Part shown: positions 60,729 to 64,000 of the stretch, in pieces | Numbering within the stretch: the first letter of the stretch is position 1 | How the letters are laid out: each line of letters opens with the position of its first letter | DNA from: Aureibaculum marinum | GTDB taxonomy: Bacteria; Bacteroidota; Bacteroidia; Flavobacteriales; Flavobacteriaceae | Assembly (NCBI RefSeq): GCF_003813905.1 | Contig: NZ_RPFJ01000002.1 | Location: 310,001 to 374,000 of the forward strand | DNA: 64,000 nucleotides | Reading direction: 5' to 3' | Notes under the pieces: model-generated | Told to the model about the DNA's origin: nothing | The model's database searches: none | What the model saw: only the letters and a program-made list of their open reading frames with translations | Translations under genes and position numbers: made by a program

Positions 60729-61103
60729 TTATTTTTTAGGACGTTTAGTTCCGTATTTAGAACGTCTTTGTGTTCGTCCCTCAACACCTGCAGTATCCAA
60801 AGCACCACGAACAACGTGATATTTAACTCCAGGTAAATCTTTTACTCTTCCACCTCTAACTAATACTATCGAGTGCTCTTGTAAATTATGTCCTTCTCCA
60901 GGTATGTAAGCATTCACCTCATTACCATTAGTTAACCTTACCCTTGCTACTTTACGCATAGCTGAATTTGGTTTCTTTGGTGTTGTAGTATAAACACGTG
61001 TACATACGCCTCTTCTTTGCGGACAAGAATTTAATGCAGCCGATTTATTCTTCTTAGTTATTTGGGTTCTTCCCTTGCGTACTAATTGCTGTATAGTTGG
61101 CAT
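60729..61103 (-). CDS. rpsL: 30S ribosomal protein S12
   Basis: The 124-residue protein has [40 protein letters not shown] and [20 protein letters not shown]. The two lysines where streptomycin-resistance changes occur are both present ([11 protein letters not shown] and GRVKDLPGV), so the protein looks wild-type. It is the first gene of the ribosomal supercluster and has its own strong promoter. Confidence 0.98.
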   Translation of the reverse strand: MPTIQQLVRKGRTQITKKNKSAALNSCPQRRGVCTRVYTTTPKKPNSAMRKVARVRLTNGNEVNAYIPGEGHNLQEHSIVLVRGGRVKDLPGVKYHVVRGALDTAGVEGRTQRRSKYGTKRPKK

Positions 61104-61155
61104 ATAAATTAATTATTATTTCTTATTTAAAATACTCCTCTTTTTTAAGAGTGTG

Positions 61156-61186
61156 CAAATGTATAAATAAAATCTGTTTCTACAAA
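61156..61186 (-). promoter_or_regulatory. Promoter of the ribosomal supercluster (rpsL)
   Basis: On the minus strand TTTG (61186-61183), a 19-base spacer and TACATTTG (61163-61156) match the Bacteroidota consensus at every defined position. It is the best promoter in the window. The leader would be about 45 bases and includes an imperfect ACTCTT/AAGAGGAGT hairpin. Confidence 0.82.
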
Positions 61187-61272
61187 CAGGTCTTAGCTAA
61201 AATTTATCATCATTTTAAAAACATTTTTAATTATATCTATTTTTATAAGTTTTAAACTAATTTTGAATCGTT

Positions 61273-62931
61273 TTGAAATCACATTTTACATCATATATAT
61301 ATATACTACTTTCAATACTATTTTTTAACCATTCTTTTGGTCAAAAATTAGAATTAAAAATTTCTTCTAATGATAGCACTTCAAATTCATTTTTACAGAA
61401 TATTAGCTATCAAAAGTATCATTTATCAGAAAAATCTATCCTCAATACGTTAGATTCAGTAACTCTCCAAATTGAGAAAATTGGCTTTTTTAATCATCAG
61501 CTAGACACCTTAATAAAAAAAGACAGCATTTACACTGCCCATTTTAAATTAAACAATAAAATAAAAATAATCAGAATACATTATAACATTAACCAAATTT
61601 CATTTGAACCTATTAATCCAAATTATTTTGAAGTAGCTCCAAAAAATTTAACAAAAAAATTACAACAAATAGTAACAACTCAAGAAGAGAAAGGGAATTC
61701 ATTTTCAGAAGCTTCGCTACAAAACATTACTGTGATAAATGACACAATAATAGAAGCTCAATTAGCATTAAAAAAATCTTCTAAACGAAAGATAGATAAA
61801 ATAATTATAACTGGTTATTCTAATTTCCCTAAGGCATTTCTTAAACACCATTTACAACTCAAAGAACATACGCTGTTTAACAAAAACAAATTAAACAAAG
61901 CTTCAATGGCCACCAACAACCTATCTTTCAGTTCAGAAATAAAAGCCCCTGAAGTTCTATTCACAAAAGACTCTACTATTGTTTATCTATTTATTAAAAA
62001 AGAAAAAGCTAACAGATTTGACGGATTAATAGGATTCACTACTAACAAAACGGGAAAGGGACTTTCTTTCAATGGCTATCTAGACCTATTACTTAACAAC
62101 ATATTTGATTCAGGTGAAAACATCGATCTTTCATGGAAAAACAATGGCAACAACCAACATAGTTTTAATTTAGACGTTTCTTTACCATTCATTTTCAACA
62201 CAAGGATATCACCTAATGTAGCATTATCAATTTACAAACAAGATTCTACCTTTGTAAATACCTCGTTTAAACTAACTCTTCCCTATCACATTAACAACCG
62301 CAATGCAATTGGACTAACCATGCATTCAGAAAACTCATCAAACTTATTAACTAATACAATTACCACAATTGAAGATTATAAAAGCACCTTCTTCGGAATT
62401 AACTACAACTACACTATAGCAAACAACCACCCTTTATTCAAAACGAAATTCAATTTTTATATTGAAGGTTTAAAAGGAAAAAGAACGAACACCAACTCAA
62501 ATAACCAATCGAAATTTAATTTACAAACTAATTTTTTATGGAGCTTAAATCATAAAAATCATATTTTTTTACAAAACAGAAGTGGAATTATAAATTCTAA
62601 AAACCTACTAACCAACGAATTGTTTCGTGTAGGTGGTAACAATTCAATTCGTGGATTTGACGAAGAAAGCATCCCAGCATCAACATATACCACCTTTAAC
62701 ATTGAATATAGATACGCAACAAACAATAGCTCATACCTCTATTCAATCACAGATTTTGGCTCAATAAAAAACCAAAATGAATCTTCTCAACTATACTCCT
62801 TAGGCCTAGGCTACGCATTCTTATCAAAACTTGGATATATAAACTTAGGATACGCAATAGGAAAATACCCAAACAACTCTTTTAACATCAACAATTCTCG
62901 TATCCATCTAAAAATTGTTAATCTTTTCTAA
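61273..62931 (+). CDS. Small Omp85-family outer-membrane protein
   Basis: The 552-residue protein starts at a TTG, since the frame has a stop three codons upstream and no ATG before the signal peptide (YIYILLSILFFNHSFGQ). Residues about 25-240 form POTRA-like units (KIDKIIITGYSNFPKAFLKH is the best match), and about 245-552 a beta-barrel. The Omp85 signature FRVGGNNSIRGFDEES (about 456-471) carries the conserved RGF motif of barrel strand L6. It is shorter than BamA and TamA and may assemble or export a specific partner. It is divergent from rpsL. Confidence 0.82.
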   Translation: MKSHFTSYIYILLSILFFNHSFGQKLELKISSNDSTSNSFLQNISYQKYHLSEKSILNTLDSVTLQIEKIGFFNHQLDTLIKKDSIYTAHFKLNNKIKIIRIHYNINQISFEPINPNYFEVAPKNLTKKLQQIVTTQEEKGNSFSEASLQNITVINDTIIEAQLALKKSSKRKIDKIIITGYSNFPKAFLKHHLQLKEHTLFNKNKLNKASMATNNLSFSSEIKAPEVLFTKDSTIVYLFIKKEKANRFDGLIGFTTNKTGKGLSFNGYLDLLLNNIFDSGENIDLSWKNNGNNQHSFNLDVSLPFIFNTRISPNVALSIYKQDSTFVNTSFKLTLPYHINNRNAIGLTMHSENSSNLLTNTITTIEDYKSTFFGINYNYTIANNHPLFKTKFNFYIEGLKGKRTNTNSNNQSKFNLQTNFLWSLNHKNHIFLQNRSGIINSKNLLTNELFRVGGNNSIRGFDEESIPASTYTTFNIEYRYATNNSSYLYSITDFGSIKNQNESSQLYSLGLGYAFLSKLGYINLGYAIGKYPNNSFNINNSRIHLKIVNLF

Positions 62932-63020
62932 AAAACAAACTTTTTTTAACCACTACCCCTAAAAAAACACCCTTGTATTAACTTTTCTTTAACATAATAT
63001 TATGATTTTAAGAAAAAAAA

Positions 63021-63052
63021 TTTGTTTTATTAACTTATTATTAAGACTTTTG
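63021..63052 (+). promoter_or_regulatory. Candidate promoter of the SusC-like gene
   Basis: TTTG (63021-63024), a 20-base spacer and GACTTTTG (63045-63052, one mismatch to TAnnTTTG) lie 27 bases before the ATG. Confidence 0.45.
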
Positions 63053-63079
63053 AGCAAATTAATTCAAATAAATATACAC

Positions 63080-64000
63080 ATGAAAACAAAGTTTAATGGT
63101 TTTCTAACACTATTATTAGTGTTAGCAGTGCAACTAACGTTTGCACAAGCAAAAACTATCACCGGTACCGTTTCTGATGAAACAGGGCCACTACCAGGTG
63201 TTAGTGTAGTTATTAAGGGTACAACTACAGGTACTGAAACAGATTTCGATGGTAAATACACTATTGAAGCTTCAGTTGGCGATGTTCTAGTTTACAGTTT
63301 TATTGGTATGGCTAGAAAAGAAGTAACTGTAGGCAACTCCAACACTATCAACGTAGCTATGGAAGCTGACAACGTACTAGAAGAAGTTGTAGTAACTGCG
63401 TTAGGTATTAAAAGAGAAACAAAAACCCTAACCTACGCCGCACAAGAAATTAAAGCAGAAGACTTAAACATTTCACAAGATGTGAATCTTAAAAATGCAA
63501 TAGCTGGTAAAGTGGCAGGTGTACAAATACAAGGTCAAGCAGGTTCCAAATTAGGTGAAGCTGGTAAGATTAGAATTAGAGGTGCAATGTCTTTAACTTC
63601 TGACAACGACCCTCTATATGTGGTAGATGGTATTCCTATCAATAATCCAAGTGATGTTGACATGAACAACGTTGCTAGTCTTAACGTATTAAAAGGACCA
63701 AACGCAACCGCATTATATGGTCAAAGAGCTGACGCTGGTGTAGTTGTAATAACAACAAAAAAAGGAAGTCGAAAAGGTATAGGTGTTGAAATTATAAGTT
63801 CTGCTACTTTTGAAAACGTATCATATTTACCAAAATTCCAAAATGAATATGGTCAAGGATATGAAGGAGAAGCTAGTTGGGGTACTTTTGATGGCTCTTC
63901 TGCAGCAATTCCAGAATGGTCTGTTTTGGACGGACAAAGATATTTAGTTTGGGATAATAACTATGCTGATGAGAGCTGGGGACCTAAATTTGATGATCAA
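63080..64000 (+). CDS. SusC/RagA-family TonB-linked outer-membrane receptor (3' partial)
   Basis: The gene starts at 63080 and runs off the window; 307 residues are visible. A signal peptide (MKTKFNGFLTLLLVLAVQLT, then FAQ) precedes a carboxypeptidase-regulatory-like domain (about 25-100; TGTVSDETGPLPGVSVVIKG), the TonB-box region EEVVVTALGIKR and the plug domain with IRIRGAMSLTSDNDPLYVVD and LKGPNATALYGQR. These are the defining features of SusC/RagA receptors that import glycans or peptides. A SusD-like partner would be expected just downstream, outside the window. The substrate cannot be told from this part. Confidence 0.95.
   Translation, partial: MKTKFNGFLTLLLVLAVQLTFAQAKTITGTVSDETGPLPGVSVVIKGTTTGTETDFDGKYTIEASVGDVLVYSFIGMARKEVTVGNSNTINVAMEADNVLEEVVVTALGIKRETKTLTYAAQEIKAEDLNISQDVNLKNAIAGKVAGVQIQGQAGSKLGEAGKIRIRGAMSLTSDNDPLYVVDGIPINNPSDVDMNNVASLNVLKGPNATALYGQRADAGVVVITTKKGSRKGIGVEIISSATFENVSYLPKFQNEYGQGYEGEASWGTFDGSSAAIPEWSVLDGQRYLVWDNNYADESWGPKFDDQ

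Overview
The window is a low-GC chromosomal segment from a member of the Bacteroidota, almost certainly a flavobacterium (family Flavobacteriaceae or a close relative). The evidence is a SusC/RagA-type TonB-linked receptor with a CarboxypepD_reg-like domain, zinc-free S14 and L36, a str-S10-spc-alpha ribosomal cluster without tuf, small TonB-C-like and DUF4136 proteins, a DUF5522 protein, and promoters of the Bacteroidota TTTG-N19-TAnnTTTG type. Housekeeping genes dominate. There is no CRISPR array, IS element, prophage, rRNA or tRNA gene.

Layout. Bases 1-2495 hold the 3' part of a superfamily II helicase with a hydrophobic, probably membrane-inserting, C-terminal part. Bases 2576-11487 (minus strand) form a haem operon: hemA, hemC-hemD fusion, hemB, hemL, hemE, a DUF6973-like gene, an EI24/CysZ-like membrane gene, a decayed acetyltransferase gene and hemF. 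Divergent from hemA are an AraC-type regulator and a SpoU-type RNA methyltransferase gene. A very large TraB/GumN protein follows, then hemH and hemJ. With these two, every step from glutamyl-tRNA to protohaem is encoded within 18.6 kb.

Bases 18668-35217 are mixed metabolism. They hold recR, a sodium:solute symporter with pdxH, a SixA-like phosphatase with a Ppx/GppA phosphatase, a TauE/SafE exporter, a DUF4212/ActP-like acetate-type symporter pair with acs, mscL, an operon of DUF5522, urocanase (hutU) and a DUF4136 lipoprotein, a PLP-dependent ACC-deaminase-like enzyme with a LysM glucosaminidase lipoprotein, and a Spy-like periplasmic protein. Bases 35384-43674 hold a YhhN-like lysoplasmalogenase gene coupled to ligA, an amidinotransferase/DDAH-like gene, citrate synthase, enolase and carA.

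Bases 43760-61103 are one co-directional ribosomal supercluster on the minus strand (rpsL-rpsG-fusA-rpsJ ... secY-infA-rpmJ ... rpoA-rplQ), with a textbook promoter in front of rpsL and a strong terminator after rplQ. Three spacers inside it stand out: a nested-stem structure directly before rpsD, a multi-hairpin leader before rplC, and a 150-base rpoA-rplQ spacer carrying degenerate heptamer repeats. The window closes with a small Omp85-family outer-membrane protein and the first 307 codons of a SusC-like receptor.

I found no clearly novel defence or mobile system. The best candidates for undescribed biology are the RNA leaders in the ribosomal cluster, the membrane-segment helicase, the 1167-residue TraB/GumN protein and the cysteine-rich insert of the ferrochelatase.
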